Origin: Brugia malayi
Lineage: Eukaryota; Nematoda; Chromadorea; Rhabditida; Onchocercidae
Assembly: GCF_000002995.4 (NCBI RefSeq)
Contig: NW_025062475.1
Location: 4,316,528-4,380,527 of the forward strand
Reading direction: 5' to 3'
Length of the DNA stretch: 64,000 nucleotides
Shown here: positions 52,501-64,000 of the stretch, piece by piece
Position numbering within the stretch: position 1 is the first letter of the stretch
Layout of the letters: every line of letters starts with the position of its first letter
The notes under the pieces: generated by a model
Databases searched by the model: none
Told to the model about the DNA's origin: nothing
What the model saw: only the letters and a program-made list of their open reading frames with translations
Made by a program: the position numbers and the translations under genes

Positions 52501-55500
52501 ATGTAATCATTAATAAAATAAAAAAAAAATTAATTAAATATTTACCTAACTTGTTCAACAAGTGATGAAACAATATAAACTAAATCAAAATTTGGTCGAC
52601 TAAGAATTGCTTGCAGTGAAGGATTTGGATGTTTTCGGCAAACGGATAAATGATACTGAATTAATGGTTCCAAGGCTGTATAATCAAGTTGTGGCACATG
52701 CACAATGCTATTGCATGCATTAAATAGTGCCAAAATTGTAGCACAAAACTGAAATTGAATGATAGATTTGTAAATATAAATATAATTTTATCATTTCATT
52801 CAAATGTGTTTTTTGATAAATAAAAAAGAAATATTCATCTTTTCAGATAAATTAAAAAAAATTTTTTTGACATCATTGGTATGAAATAAAAAGCTGGTAT
52901 TACAATTTAGATGGTTTTTTAACTTTTTTTTTTTTTGAAAATATTTATTAAATTTATAAAATTCCTTGAAGAATTTAAAATATTGAACAAATCTCTGATA
53001 TCATTTTTTCAAAAGCAAAAAAAAAAAAACACTGGAATTAGTTTGATTTTAGAGAAATGATGAGTAGAGAAAAAATTTGAAATATTCTTAGCATTAACAA
53101 GAAATCTAATTTATGTAAAAAATTGATATAATTAAATATCATTGAGAATAATTAAGAAAACAAAAAAAAATTCTCTTATTCAAACATACTCTTCGAATTC
53201 GTACGCTGTTGTAATTTTCGCATTTCGAAAACTTTCCTGTAGTAGATGTTAGTCTGCAAATAGTTGAATTTCAAAAATTGAAAACTTTTTTTTTTGTTTC
53301 TACAGTAGATAATCGTACCTATAAACAAATCAACGATATAAATTATCATAATTTTTATTGACAATAATTTCAACAAAAACAAATTAAAATCTATTTTTGA
53401 AATGGCTTAATTTTTGTGCTAGAGAATTTAGTGAAAAATAAAAAGAAGGAACGAATTCCATAAAAAGAGAAAAGAAAAAAAGCATATTAGACAAAAACAA
53501 AAAAACGAAATATTTGATAGTGCAGTTACAAAGAGATAAAGCATATATTATGAATAAAGTCAAATTGAAATATATGAAATAAATAAACAAATATTTTTTA
53601 ATAAAATAAGAAAATTCATGAATTATAAATTTAAAATAAAGAAAAAAGAAATGTGTTTAGATATGATATGAATAGGTCTAATTAAATTGAATTGTTAAAA
53701 ATAGTATATTTCCATGCGAAAATCAATGTTTACTGTTTTTTTGAATCATTGATAAGCTTAATTACATCCAATTACCTTTTTTTTTTCATTTTGATTAAAT
53801 TTTTTTCTCTATTTTCTCCTCTCATTCATTCATTCATAAATAATGACAATAACCGGTAGATATATAAATAATAACGATAGAATGACAACATCTAATGGCA
53901 CTGGTATTTACCGCTTTTCTCGTTAATCGCTCTACAATTGCGGTAAAAACCTGTTTGATATAATAAGGAATAAATAAAAAAAAAATTCACAACTATATTG
54001 CTAACATTTATTTGGAAGAAATTTCTTCTTTTACATATGTAAAATTTAAAACTTATATATCAAATTAAGTTATGATAAATACTTTAACTATCATATAGTT
54101 CGAAGAAATTTCAATTACATTGCTAAGTAAAATTTTTATTAATTATATATCTACTGGATTTTATTGGATTATATGATGAATATATCAAAAGATTGGTCAT
54201 ATTATTAGCAAATTATCATATTAATAATTCATTGAAAGTTGTTAATAAATAAACTCGTCAGAAATTTATTAACAACACAATTTATTTTATGAATTGCATT
54301 GTATTTTATTACTTGTAGAAGCTGAAAGTAAGAAAAGTTGGTTTTAAAATGAAATTTGACATAATAGTATAATTTTAGTGTAATATCGTCATTGCTATGT
54401 TAATATTTTTACTTTGGAGATAATTATTATGCTTAGGTTAAATTTTTTATTAAATGAAATTAATGCAAATTAATGGAAGTGAAAAGACAAAAAACAAGAT
54501 GAAAAGGAAAATTTGGCTTAAAATATCTTGAAAATCAAGAAAAATTTTTTTCTGCCAATATTCACATTTTTTATTTTTTCTTTTTTGTTTTAAAGAAAAT
54601 CAATTATATTAATAATCTTTCTTGTATACTACAAAAACTAACAAACTTTTTTAAACTTAAAAAGTTTTACAAAAGATCTTGAATATTTTTAAAAAATTTT
54701 TCAGAAATAAAAGTTAACTTTAAAAAATTTTTTTGGGATGAAAATTTTGCTTTAGATATAATTCTATAGATACAACTTTAGATATAATTCTATTTAAAAT
54801 CTTAAACATTATTTAAAAAAGTACAAAAAACTGGATGAATTTGATTTGATATTAAGTATTTTTGGGATTTAATATTAGAACGATTTAAGCTAATTCAAGT
54901 TAATGGATTACATTCTTCACTTTTCCAATTGAGAAAGATAAATAAAAAGTAAATGGAATTTATAGTAAGAGAGGAAGTGCTAATTGGAATGAAATACGAA
55001 ATGGAATACTCATAATGGATGAAAATGAAAAGAGCAAAAGCGGATCATTATGCAAAAAAGTAAAAGTAAGTTTTTGAAAAATAATTCATCAATTTAAACA
55101 TAGAAAATAACAAACATCTAAAATCAATTTGAACTTAGAAAGAAAGCAACAAAGAAAAAAACAAGAGAATTTGTAAATCCTGTAAATCAGTGGATTTAAG
55201 TTCAAACAATTGATTTAAAGAATAAATTCTAAGAAATCGAAAAGTACAGTTAATAAAATTATAATTGGATATGAATGAAGAAGCAAAAAGTAATGGGAGA
55301 AAAAATTTTCACTAAAATATAAATTAGATTTAGTTAATAATGAAATTCATAATTTACAACAAAATATTAGAAATTTAGTAGATTCCTTTAATATATTTCT
55401 TTTTTAATCCATTACTTTGTTTATTTTGAAATTAAATGAAATTTCCAAAAGTTTAGAACAAAAATTATCAAGCAAATTACTCGAAGTAACAATAAAACAA

Positions 55501-58500
55501 AAACAAACAAACAAAAAAAAAGTGTTTGAAATATCAAAGAATCCAGTATTATTTTTAAAAAAACTAGAAAATAAAAGTTAACTGTATAAACAATAAAAAA
55601 GAATAATAAATCATTAAGCTAACTATTTTGCATAATAACTGAGATTTTGAAAAAGTGATGATTTTATTTCTAATGAATATAAATAAAGAGTGGCGGTAAT
55701 ATTTCATAAGGTAAGCACCTTTGACCTTTTCTTTATTATTCAAATGTTAAAGTCAATTTTTCTATCATTTAAAATGAACAATGGGTGAGTGGGGTAAGTT
55801 ATAAAATGAAATTTCAAAGGAAATAAATGAAAAAAAATATCAGTAATAATTGCAAAGAAAGAAAAAATGAAAACGATGAAAGAGGTGGAGTAAAAGGTGA
55901 AATGGTAAATTATTGTTTTAAAGAAACGGAAACAATAAAAAAAAAATTCGAAATTAGGTGAAGTGGAAAATTCCTTAATTTCCGAAATTTCAAACAGTAG
56001 CAAAAAATTTTAAAAATTGAAAAAATGATACCCAAATTAATGAAAACCTACATCATTTTGGAAAATAATTTGTTAATGAAGTTTTTAAATTATACTGATT
56101 ATAAATGTAGCTAGAAAATTTCAAAACAAATTAAAAAAAATATTTCCAGCATAAAATAATCAAGCAGTAAGATACTTTAGATAATTTCATATTTAGCAAA
56201 TCAGGTAATGCTTAATAAAATTAAGCATTACAGAATAACTAAATATTCAATTAAGAATTTTGATAATAATCCAAATTTTATAATTTAGAATATATGGCAT
56301 TGATTAAAATAGCAGTAATAAAAACATATTAAAAACAAACGCATACAATTGGAAATAAAAATATTTCAATTATAACTGATAGAAATAAAATAAGACGTTA
56401 AATTTGAAATTAAAGTAATAAAAGAATTAAAAATGAGACTAAGAAAATCTTCAATAAACAAGAATTTATTAAAATAATAATTGAAGTTTGTTATTGAATG
56501 CAATTGAAATGCATTTAAATTGATATGTTAAAAATTGAGGAAGATAACAGAGAGAAGAAGTGAAGAGTGAAAAGTAGGAAGAGTGAACAAAAAGATGAAA
56601 GAGAAGAAAGAGGAATTGATAGGTTTGGTAATAGAATTGAATTAAAGATGCCACGTGTGATGATTTGGTCATTGACGGGATGTAGTGAAGTAGTATTGTT
56701 GGTTAAAATCATAATATAGTTCAGAAGAAGGAATCATTGTCCTTTCACGGGTTAATGACGAAGATTGTGATGATGATGACAATGATGACATGCTGATGAT
56801 AGTGATGACGATAACGATGATTATGATCATGATGATGTAATACCAGTAGTAACAGAAAATAATTTCAAAACAGATACATACCATATATTCATCCATCCAT
56901 CTATCTATATTAATATCTCTCACTGATCATTGACCACTTCGTATACATATATATATCATTTGGTATGTATAAGATTCATCTGTCTTGCATGTAATACATA
57001 ACTTTGAACATATCAAAAATGTCGGTCATACTATCATCAATTTCTCTCTTTCAATCTATTATTAACTAATTTATTTATCTATGATAAATATTAGGAAATG
57101 AACGATTGATAATACAGTTGTTATTGATAAGATTAGATTTGATGAATACCATAGAGATTAAAATTTAGAATTTCATCTGTTTCGTTTTTCCTAATCTAAA
57201 TAGTTTTATTGTACAAAATAGCGCATACAATCATTTACCATCAAATCACACAGTTCCATCTTGATTAGCTAATTTTATTAGTAATGTTATTTAATGAAAA
57301 ATGATTTTATTAAATATAATTATGTGCGTTTTGAAAAATGGTTAGATTAGCAATTTAAAAAAAAGTATATCATTGAATTTATTCGCTAGTTTAAAGGAAG
57401 ACTATGATGATATTGTTGTTACTGTATAAAACAAGAATATGCTTCATATCAAGTTAATTTCATAAATATATCTTATCATGGCCTCATACTTCTCAGTTTA
57501 TAGTCTTTATAAAAATATAATTAAACCAAATTTTAAAAGAATAGGTGAAACTGAGAGCAGACAATAAGGAATCATTGTTTACGGAGCAAGTATAAATAAT
57601 AAAATCCAAAAAAAAAAAAAAATGACTGAAATTGATATTTTAAAGCTTCATCTTTGTTACCATAATAAATAAATTCCAATAAAAACAATATATTATTAAA
57701 TTTAATAAAACAAAAACGATAAAAATGATGACTATTTCATTATAGAACTTCGTGCATACTATACGATACGTTATCACAAATTCATGTCAAGTCAGATACA
57801 TATCATAGTCCCATAAAGTGCCTTTTTAACAATTTTATTACTTACACTTCGCCTCTTCGCCTTCATTTACAGAAAGTTTTATTTACATTGAAATTACATT
57901 TAATAGTATTAATTTTTATCGAAATAGCAGTCATATATTTGATCTTTCCTTAATATTATTAATAAAGATGTGTACAACTGTAATTTTCTTCCCATCTTTT
58001 CCTCTTTGTCATTTCATTTTTAACTTACACTTCAAGTTTTAACATGTAAAATTAATCACATTTGAATTAAAATTCATACATAAATTTCTTGTTATTAATT
58101 GCACTTATTACTTATTTGATATGATTTACTTATCATTTATATTAAAATAATAATTAATTTGGAAATATAAATAGTTAAAAAACAAAAAGAGAAAAAGCAG
58201 CTTTCTGATGTAACCTTCTTAATTAGCAGACTTTTGTTATAATACTTATCATATTTTATCATTTATCGTATTTTAATAGTCTATTATAAAATCATTCAAA
58301 AAAAAACTGATTGAATATGTGATACAAATGATAAAAAAATGAATATTTGTTGATGTAATACAATATTATTTTCTTTTCTTTATAGCACAATATTAGATTC
58401 TTTTCTCTAAATAAAAGTAAGTTGTCTGACTAAAGGAGTCATATATTTAATACAATCTTTATCAACAATTAGTAACTTTAAAAATTAAATTATTTCTGTT

Positions 58501-60136
58501 ATTGTAAATTATCAAATATTAATAACTAAAAAATGCAAAAAAGGATAGACTGCATTATTTAGATAAAAAAAGAAGGAAAAAAGATAAAGAAAGAAGAAAA
58601 TCAAACAATTTGTTCTCATGATTTATTCAATGTTAAAAAGGCATCGTAATGTTGGTAAAATTCACTTTTTTTTTTTTTTTTTTTTTGCTACATCAATTTT
58701 TAACCTCAAAAATATCATATTATCCAAAAAAAAAGAATCTTATTGCTTATAATCCGATAAAATCAGCTACTTTTTTATTAACTTTACGATGATATAAAAC
58801 AAGCTAACACAATGATAATATTAATATATTGATAAGAAATATCACTTGCTATGTAAAAATGCATATTCATCTTTCTATGTAAATTTTCAATTTTTAAGTA
58901 CTAATTTTTGCATTTTGAAGTAAATGTAAACATACTGCTTTTTGATGAATACTTTGTACGGTTTTTCAAATCCTTCATATTGTTCCAAATCTTCACGTAA
59001 AAAAAGTAAGTGCTGTGGAATATGTAATCGATAGAGACAAATTAACAAAAACTGCAATATCCAATCCTATAAATATAATTTCTAAATTTTGTAGTGATGA
59101 AGATAAACTATACAATACAAGCTATATACTTAAGTTTTACAAATTATCTTATTATAAAGAGAGAACAAAAAAAAAAAAAAAAAAAGAAAACGAAAGAAAT
59201 ATTTAGTTAAATAATATATACTTCATCATCGATGTAATTCTTAACTTCATTATACGGTACATTTGCTTTTGTAAGTATTTGACGCGTTGTTTGAGTGGTT
59301 TTTCCATGACGATTACGAGATAAATCAAAACAGCCAGGTATTATTTTATTTATTATTCTGAAAATACCGTTATTATTCATTAAAATATATTCGCTGCATT
59401 TATCTATCGTAAAATATAATCGGATATAGTTATAAAGAGTGCATACTGTGAGTGATTTTACAGTATGCGAACGATTGTATACGGTAAACAAGTTTATTCT
59501 ACGATACGTGAATAACTGATTTATTTGATATAAAACATAACTAACTGTTTACTAGGAATGGTGTCATCCTACAATGTTATAATCACAGCATACAATGTAT
59601 TTTATAATACACTGACAACTGCATACTTATTTAAACGTAAGCAATATTATATAGATGCCACTCTCTATGATGCAGTAATCACAGCATACAATCATTCTGT
59701 AGTATGTTAATGATCATTTACTATAATTTTATTCTGATTTAAATATGTGTAAACGATACACCTTGACCAATTAATTAATCAAACCTAATTTTGCTAAATA
59801 AGCTAATTAATCGTTTCAAAAATTCAAATTTATGTTGATTGCTTCATGCAAGAAAGCATAATTGCACACATGTCAACTGAAAAAGTTACTTGCGTAAATG
59901 AGTTCCATAGCGTAATGAATAAATAAAATCGTCGCTATCAATGAAGAGTTCTCGACAAGTTACCTAAAAAGAAAAGAAACATAGCAAAACGAGGAAAACT
60001 TAAAACTTTCAATTTTTTGAAAATAAATAAGGAATGATAGTAACACTTCAAGCCATCGCTGGGATTCATTCATTGCCATATCTAAATAAAATGCCAATTC
60101 ATCGCTATCACAATACTCTTTCATTATAAACACCAT
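28918..60136 (-). CDS. LMO7/LIMCH1-like CH-PDZ-LIM scaffold protein
   Basis: Relatives link actin to cell junctions. The model has 31 coding exons: 60136-60047, 59963-59890, 59357-59222, 59012-58953, 53950-53912, 53236-53186, 52748-52546, 51429-51369, 49446-49358, 49055-48941, 47736-47608, 47338-47232, 46915-46786, 40272-40137, 39635-39385, 38369-38187, 38079-37989, 37691-37522, 37319-37173, 36236-36132, 35848-35675, 35298-35160, 34678-34481, 34121-33756, 33229-33105, 32620-32492, 32373-32308, 31358-31216, 30991-30826, 30305-30197, 29108-28918. Phases agree throughout and the total is 4,173 bases (1,390 residues plus stop), near vertebrate LMO7. Order: divergent CH (about 20-135), unrecognised 135-240, DUF4757-like helix (350-385), Ser-rich linkers, PDZ (790-890), LIM (1320-1382). 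The start at 60136 follows a TTATAG acceptor, so it may be trans-spliced. Weaker joins: GC donors after exons 28 and 30, GTTTGA after exon 6, GTCTAG after exon 24, and the exon 13 and 23 acceptors. Confidence 0.85.
31915..31944. repeat. A tract, 30 bases
   Basis: Uninterrupted A run in the intron between exons 27 and 28 of the scaffold gene. Confidence 0.95.
33427..33565. repeat. TAA/TTA microsatellite
   Basis: Imperfect TTA-type units run into TAA-type units, so the halves can fold back. It lies in the intron between exons 24 and 25 of the scaffold gene. Confidence 0.8.
35160..35848 (-). other. Exons 21-22: PDZ domain
   Basis: Residues about 789-893. The carboxylate-binding loop reads KYFGFTIAGG, followed by VIVGTPADEAGLQVGD and LLLSINGESV. 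These are the expected beta2 and alpha-beta blocks of a PDZ fold. An intron falls exactly between GLQ and VGD. PDZ domains bind C-terminal peptides, often of membrane proteins at junctions. Confidence 0.9.
43220..43223 (-). terminator. Pol III terminator of tRNA-Lys
   Basis: A TTTT run on the minus strand lies 7 bases past the last tRNA base, as expected for RNA polymerase III. Confidence 0.7.
43231..43303 (-). tRNA. tRNA-Lys(CTT)
   Basis: Full cloverleaf on the minus strand. The acceptor stem is GCCCGGT with ATCGGGC, and the D stem is GCTC/GAGC. The anticodon stem is CCAGA/TCTGG around CTCTTAA, so the anticodon is CTT. The T arm is GCGGG-TTCGAGC-CCCGC. A-box and B-box promoters are intact and there is no intron. 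The discriminator base would be T, which is unusual for lysine tRNA. It lies in intron 13 of the LMO7-like gene in the same orientation. Confidence 0.95.
44292..44422. repeat. TTA microsatellite
   Basis: Imperfect TTA/TTG run of about 130 bases in intron 13 of the scaffold gene. Confidence 0.9.
44896..44983. repeat. GTAT/GTGT microsatellite
   Basis: Imperfect alternating purine-pyrimidine run with GTAT, GTGT and GCAT units, in intron 13 of the scaffold gene. Confidence 0.85.
47232..47338 (-). other. Exon 12: DUF4757-like Trp/Arg helix
   Basis: The translation contains GWQSNLDSWLSKRK followed by RWKDESI. This resembles the conserved WQDDLAKWKDRRKS helix of LMO7 and LIMCH1. Exon 13 continues as a Gln/Lys/Glu-rich segment likely to be helical. 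Confidence 0.65.
49537..49570. repeat. A tract, 34 bases
   Basis: Uninterrupted A run just upstream of exon 9 on the coding (minus) strand, where it reads as T. Confidence 0.95.
53912..60136 (-). other. Exons 1-5: calponin-homology (CH) domain
   Basis: Translated exons 1-5 give ESQRWLEVTCRELF, then SLRYGTHLRKIINKIIPG, and end PYKVFTAIVERLTRKAE. These align with the LMO7/LIMCH1 CH blocks AQRWIEEVT, SLENGVLLCDLINKLKPG and VKNVLITLYWLGRKA. The middle of the domain is diverged. Intron 4 is about 5.0 kb. The CH identity comes from block order and spacing, not from a search. If the join over intron 4 were wrong, exons 1-4 would belong to a separate upstream gene. Confidence 0.65.
56768..56838. repeat. 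GATGAT microsatellite
   Basis: Imperfect GAT-type run in intron 4 of the scaffold gene. The neighbouring Ser-rich and Ile-rich open frames on the minus strand are by-products of it. Confidence 0.75.
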
Positions 60137-63100
60137 ATATTCTTTCCTATAATTTTGTATAATTAGCTTTCTAAGTTAATTTAAGCTTTAATTGATCACA
60201 TTCAACAATATGTTTTGAGAATCAGTCGATAACGTTTTGAATTATTTTTCAATGGATTCTTCCTCAGTAACAAAGCTTTCTTCATACGGCAATCTAGAAA
60301 ATAATTATATTTCTAATAAGTTCAACATTTATATTTTTCTGATATAAAAATGATCATCACAACGATATTTTTATAATCATCATAACAATAATGAAAAAGA
60401 TATGAGTGTTTTGTTATTGTTCGAACCTTTTTAAAATTTATGTAAAATTTTTTTTTTGCTAATTTTTCTTCAAAATATTGTTTAAATTTTAAATTTTACA
60501 CTAATTATTATTAAAGAACGCTAATTATTAAAGAACATTTTCATCAAATCATTTCAAGCAGAATGATATATTTTCAAATAATTTTTCTAATTTTTATAAT
60601 AATTTTTTTCATTGTTTTTTCATTATTAATAAAAATTTGCAATTGAAAAAATTTTTTGTCAAATAACCAATAATAAAATATGCATCGATTAATTTCGTTC
60701 CATTATCATCGAAGAAAAAACATTAAATAGAATAAGTAAAAACAAGGAAAATAAAAAACACAAATGAAATTATTTAGCAAAAGCACTTTGAAAAATTGAT
60801 TTAGTCATACCTTTCTTTCTTTATACAATTTCCCCAGTTGTGATGGAATTTATTAAGAGAAAAAATAAATGGTCAAAAACTAATTTAAAAGGAAATCTCA
60901 TAATGTAGCACTTTGATAAATGAACTTATTATATATGTATAAGTTGAGCAATTATAAGCTTACTTTCTATAAAATTAGTTTGCAGATGCATTTTTGTTAT
61001 TTCAACTATTTACGTTAAAAATAGATAATTATTCATCCACATTTAATTAATTAAATAAGGTAAGTGAATGGTTATTTAACTACTAAATCAATTGTATTAA
61101 GATGTGAAATCATTAAAATCTGGTATTAACAAAAAATAATGTATAGAAGTAGGCAACAGTTTGAATAATGGTAGTGTATAAATTGGTTACATTTAAATAA
61201 AGAATTTAAAGAAAGTGCTGAAATTAATAGCATTTGTGGGATTGAAAGTGAATGAAATACATTTGAAAGGAAAAAAGATCGTTCATTTATTTGTGGTATA
61301 AAAGTGGAACCAAAAAAGGTCAACAATTTTAAAATCAAAATATGTCAAAATCAAAATAAAGAAAAAGTTTAATTTAAAATTTTTAACTCTAACAAAAATG
61401 AGATTAATACAACTTTTAATTGCATTTATAATTGCAATAAAATCAATCTTTTTAAAAGATTTAAAAAATTTAAAAGAAAAAATTCTAATCGAAAAAAAAC
61501 TTTCAAGATTTTTGTTTAAATTAAAAAATGATATCAACTTGCGCATATATGAAATATTCATTTGTAGAATTTTAATTTATTATAAATTTTCATTCTTAGT
61601 AATTCTTTTTTTTGTTTGTTTGAAATACCAGAAGAAGACAAGTAACACTTTGCGCTTTTTTTTCGATTGTTACATTCATTATCAAATATTACATGTTTAA
61701 ATTTAAAATTAGTAAATTTCCAAAATGAAAATTAATAAGCAATCAAATGATATATGATTAAAACTTAAATTGAAATTAGTGTATGTAATTATCTTTATTC
61801 ATATAATTGATGTTTATCTGAAATAATCAATTTGCTTCAAATACTTAATAAAATTCTAATAGTACGAAACTATAAATTTTATGGTAAGATTTGAAGAAAG
61901 AATTAGGTCATAACTACCAAATATTATTTTATTATCTCACTGTTACAAAGATTATCAGGTGTGCATTTCATTTCAATAGATTGTTAGGAAAGAATCGTTA
62001 TTTACAATTTTTCTTTGCTGCAAATAACTTTTTAAAAATTTTAGCTTGGAAGCAAAAATAGAAGAACAGTCGATATTCAATGAGAATAATTAGAAATAAA
62101 ACGAAATCAAAGTGATCGAAGCAAATTAAATTTTTAAAAAAGAGGAAGAAAGAAAAGAATGCAACTGAAGTAATCAACACGAATATGATAAAAGTAATTG
62201 GAACAAAAATTTAGCTAAAATAATTAAAATTATCGAATTGGTTAAGCAAAAAAATTGCATTATTATTTGAATTGAAAATTGATTAAAAGCATTAAAAAAG
62301 CGCAAAAAAAAGTATGAAAAATTTTAGGAAATTTTAAGAAAAATCGAACGAATAAATCTTGATAAAGCGTAGGAAAAGAAATGAAAACATCAATTATATT
62401 CCCAAAGGAAATTTTATTTTTTTCATAACATATTGCTGAATTTCATTTTTTTTTGTTGAATATTTTTAATTGCATTAAAAATACAAAAAATTACTTTAAT
62501 TAGTTCAAAAAAAATTTTTTTACACAGAGTATTCTATGAAAAAAATTTCATATATTTTTTTTTTTTCATATTATATAAATAACTGTTGATTTGGTATTTA
62601 TATTTATAATTAATAGTAGTTAATAAAAACAACAACAAAAAAATCATCAATTCATATGCTGTATTTAATGCTAAAAAATTTAAATAAGAAAGAACAAAAA
62701 ACAGAGGAAAAAACGAAGAAAGAAAAATGATACTAATTGGATTATTTGTTAAATTATTTATCATCTTTAAACATTTTTTTATTATCTAATATTTAAGTAA
62801 TATTAAATAACATATCCATATGCATTTAAATAACTAAAATATCACATTATCATAATTACTTATTTATTATTTACTTTTTTGTCTTGATTAAATTAGCAAA
62901 ATATATGTCAATTAATTCGTCTCAAATCATTGCAAAGATGAAAATTTCTCCACATGTTTGTGTCTAGAAAGAGAAATGATAAATTAATGGGTGATTACTT
63001 GGTGACATTATAATGGCAAATTTTGGCACAATAGAAAAAAAAGAAAGAAAAGAAAAGAGAGAGAGAAAAAAATGGCCAAACCGCAAACATTTGTGAATAA

Positions 63101-64000
63101 ACGAAAAAATTTGCCACGATGACCTTGACTTGTATTAATTTAATGATAATGAAGGAAGAATTGATTTTTTTTTTCGTTCAATTTATTTATTTGAAAATAA
63201 AATTTTTTGCTAAAAATTAAATTATACCAATGCTGAAAATTATAAGTGAATAAATATGAGAAAAAGCTTCAAGTCTCGAATATTTCTTAATGCCTATTTG
63301 TCTTTTTTTTGAAAAAAAAGACAAGACTAGATTATTAAACCGATTTTTTTTTTTTGAGATACTACAATAACTGTTTCATTTGAAACATTTGCAAGCAGTA
63401 CTAGCAAAATTTTTTAATTAAGAAATGATAAAGTTTTAAGAAAACTTGCAAAAAAAATTTTTCTTGATTCATTTTATTTTCATTTATTTAACACTTCAAA
63501 AGCTGCAATCTTTAAATTAATCCAAATCTAAAAATTGATTAATTATTCCCACCAAAAAGATTATAATTTATTGCCAAAAATTAAGTTCCAATTTTAAAAT
63601 GAATAAATTTCCTCCGAAATATTAATATGTCATTAAATTGTTTGGTCCTGTCCAAATCAAATCCTAAAGAATTACTGCAATGATTTATAATTGCAAGTCT
63701 TTTGACAAAAAGAAAGAAATTGAAAGATTTTTACATTCATAATAATTCCATTTGAAAATGTAAAATCACTAAGTGATATTTCGGCAATTATCAAAGAAAA
63801 CAGAAAATTAACGAACGGTAAAATGAATGAGCAAAATGGTCAATAGTGGAATAGTTTTATCTGATTTAGTTATAAAAACATTAATAATTAGCATTAAAAT
63901 AATGCACGCAGATTAATTCAATAACTTAAAAAAATTAAATATTGTTTTGATAACAATTGTTATTGTACATTTAATTTGCTGCAACAATTATTATCTAAAT
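60137..64000. other. Upstream flank, no gene recognised
   Basis: This is the 5' side of the LMO7-like gene. One exon-like piece follows a TTTCTAG acceptor at 60293 (minus) and encodes LPYEESFVTEEESIEK before a stop, but I see no donor that joins it to exon 1. It may be 5' untranslated sequence or an alternative start region. The remaining open frames (for example 61398-61700 plus) are Lys/Phe/Ile/Asn-rich and lack any domain or splice support. Confidence 0.4.

Noticed and set aside
61398..61700. 100-codon plus-strand open frame as a gene
   Set aside because: Composition is Lys/Ile/Phe/Leu, typical of chance frames here. It overlaps another open frame on the other strand of the same kind.

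Overview
This window is eukaryotic and almost certainly nematode nuclear DNA. It is very AT-rich, its genes are cut into many short exons with TTTTCAG or TTTTAG acceptors, and the minus strand at 297-318 matches the nematode spliced leader SL1 at 21 of 22 positions. Intron size, base composition and gene types fit a parasitic spirurid or filarial nematode, but the genus cannot be set from this sequence. All three protein genes and the one tRNA gene lie on the minus strand. Most of the window is intron or intergenic AT-rich sequence, and most long open frames in it are chance.

Layout. 1-13,000 is a repeat-rich accessory region. It holds a small C2H2 zinc-finger gene (4266-5939) whose finger exon is tandemly duplicated, a diverged segmental duplication (about 85-1165 versus 9885-12205), and several dispersed and inverted repeats and short-loop hairpins. 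13,893-17,802 is an eight-exon gene for a Golgi-type glycosyltransferase of family 49 (LARGE/B4GAT1/bgnt-1-like, 380 codons). 17,803-28,917 is an 11 kb stretch in which I see no gene. 28,918-60,136 is one large gene reconstructed here as 31 coding exons, 1,390 codons, with the order CH domain - DUF4757-like helix - PDZ - LIM. That is the architecture of vertebrate LMO7/LIMCH1 and, in part, Drosophila Smallish. A tRNA-Lys(CTT) gene sits in its 6.5 kb intron on the same strand. 60,137-64,000 is upstream sequence with no recognised gene.

The exon models were built by eye from splice sites and reading-frame phase. All exon phases in the two large genes agree and both totals divide by three, which is strong internal support. 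A few donors are weak or non-canonical, including two GC-AG introns, and are marked as such. The three protein genes have no evident shared pathway: one is a nuclear-type zinc-finger protein with an odd leader, one a glycan-building enzyme of the secretory pathway, and one a junction or actin scaffold.

I did not find a new defence or mobile system. The observations most worth following are the SL1-like 22-mer inside a segment missing from the paralogous copy, the duplicated zinc-finger terminal exons in which one hexamer can act as stop codon or splice donor, the GC-AG intron splitting the LIM domain, and two perfect inverted repeats (8732-8994 and 13149-13191).
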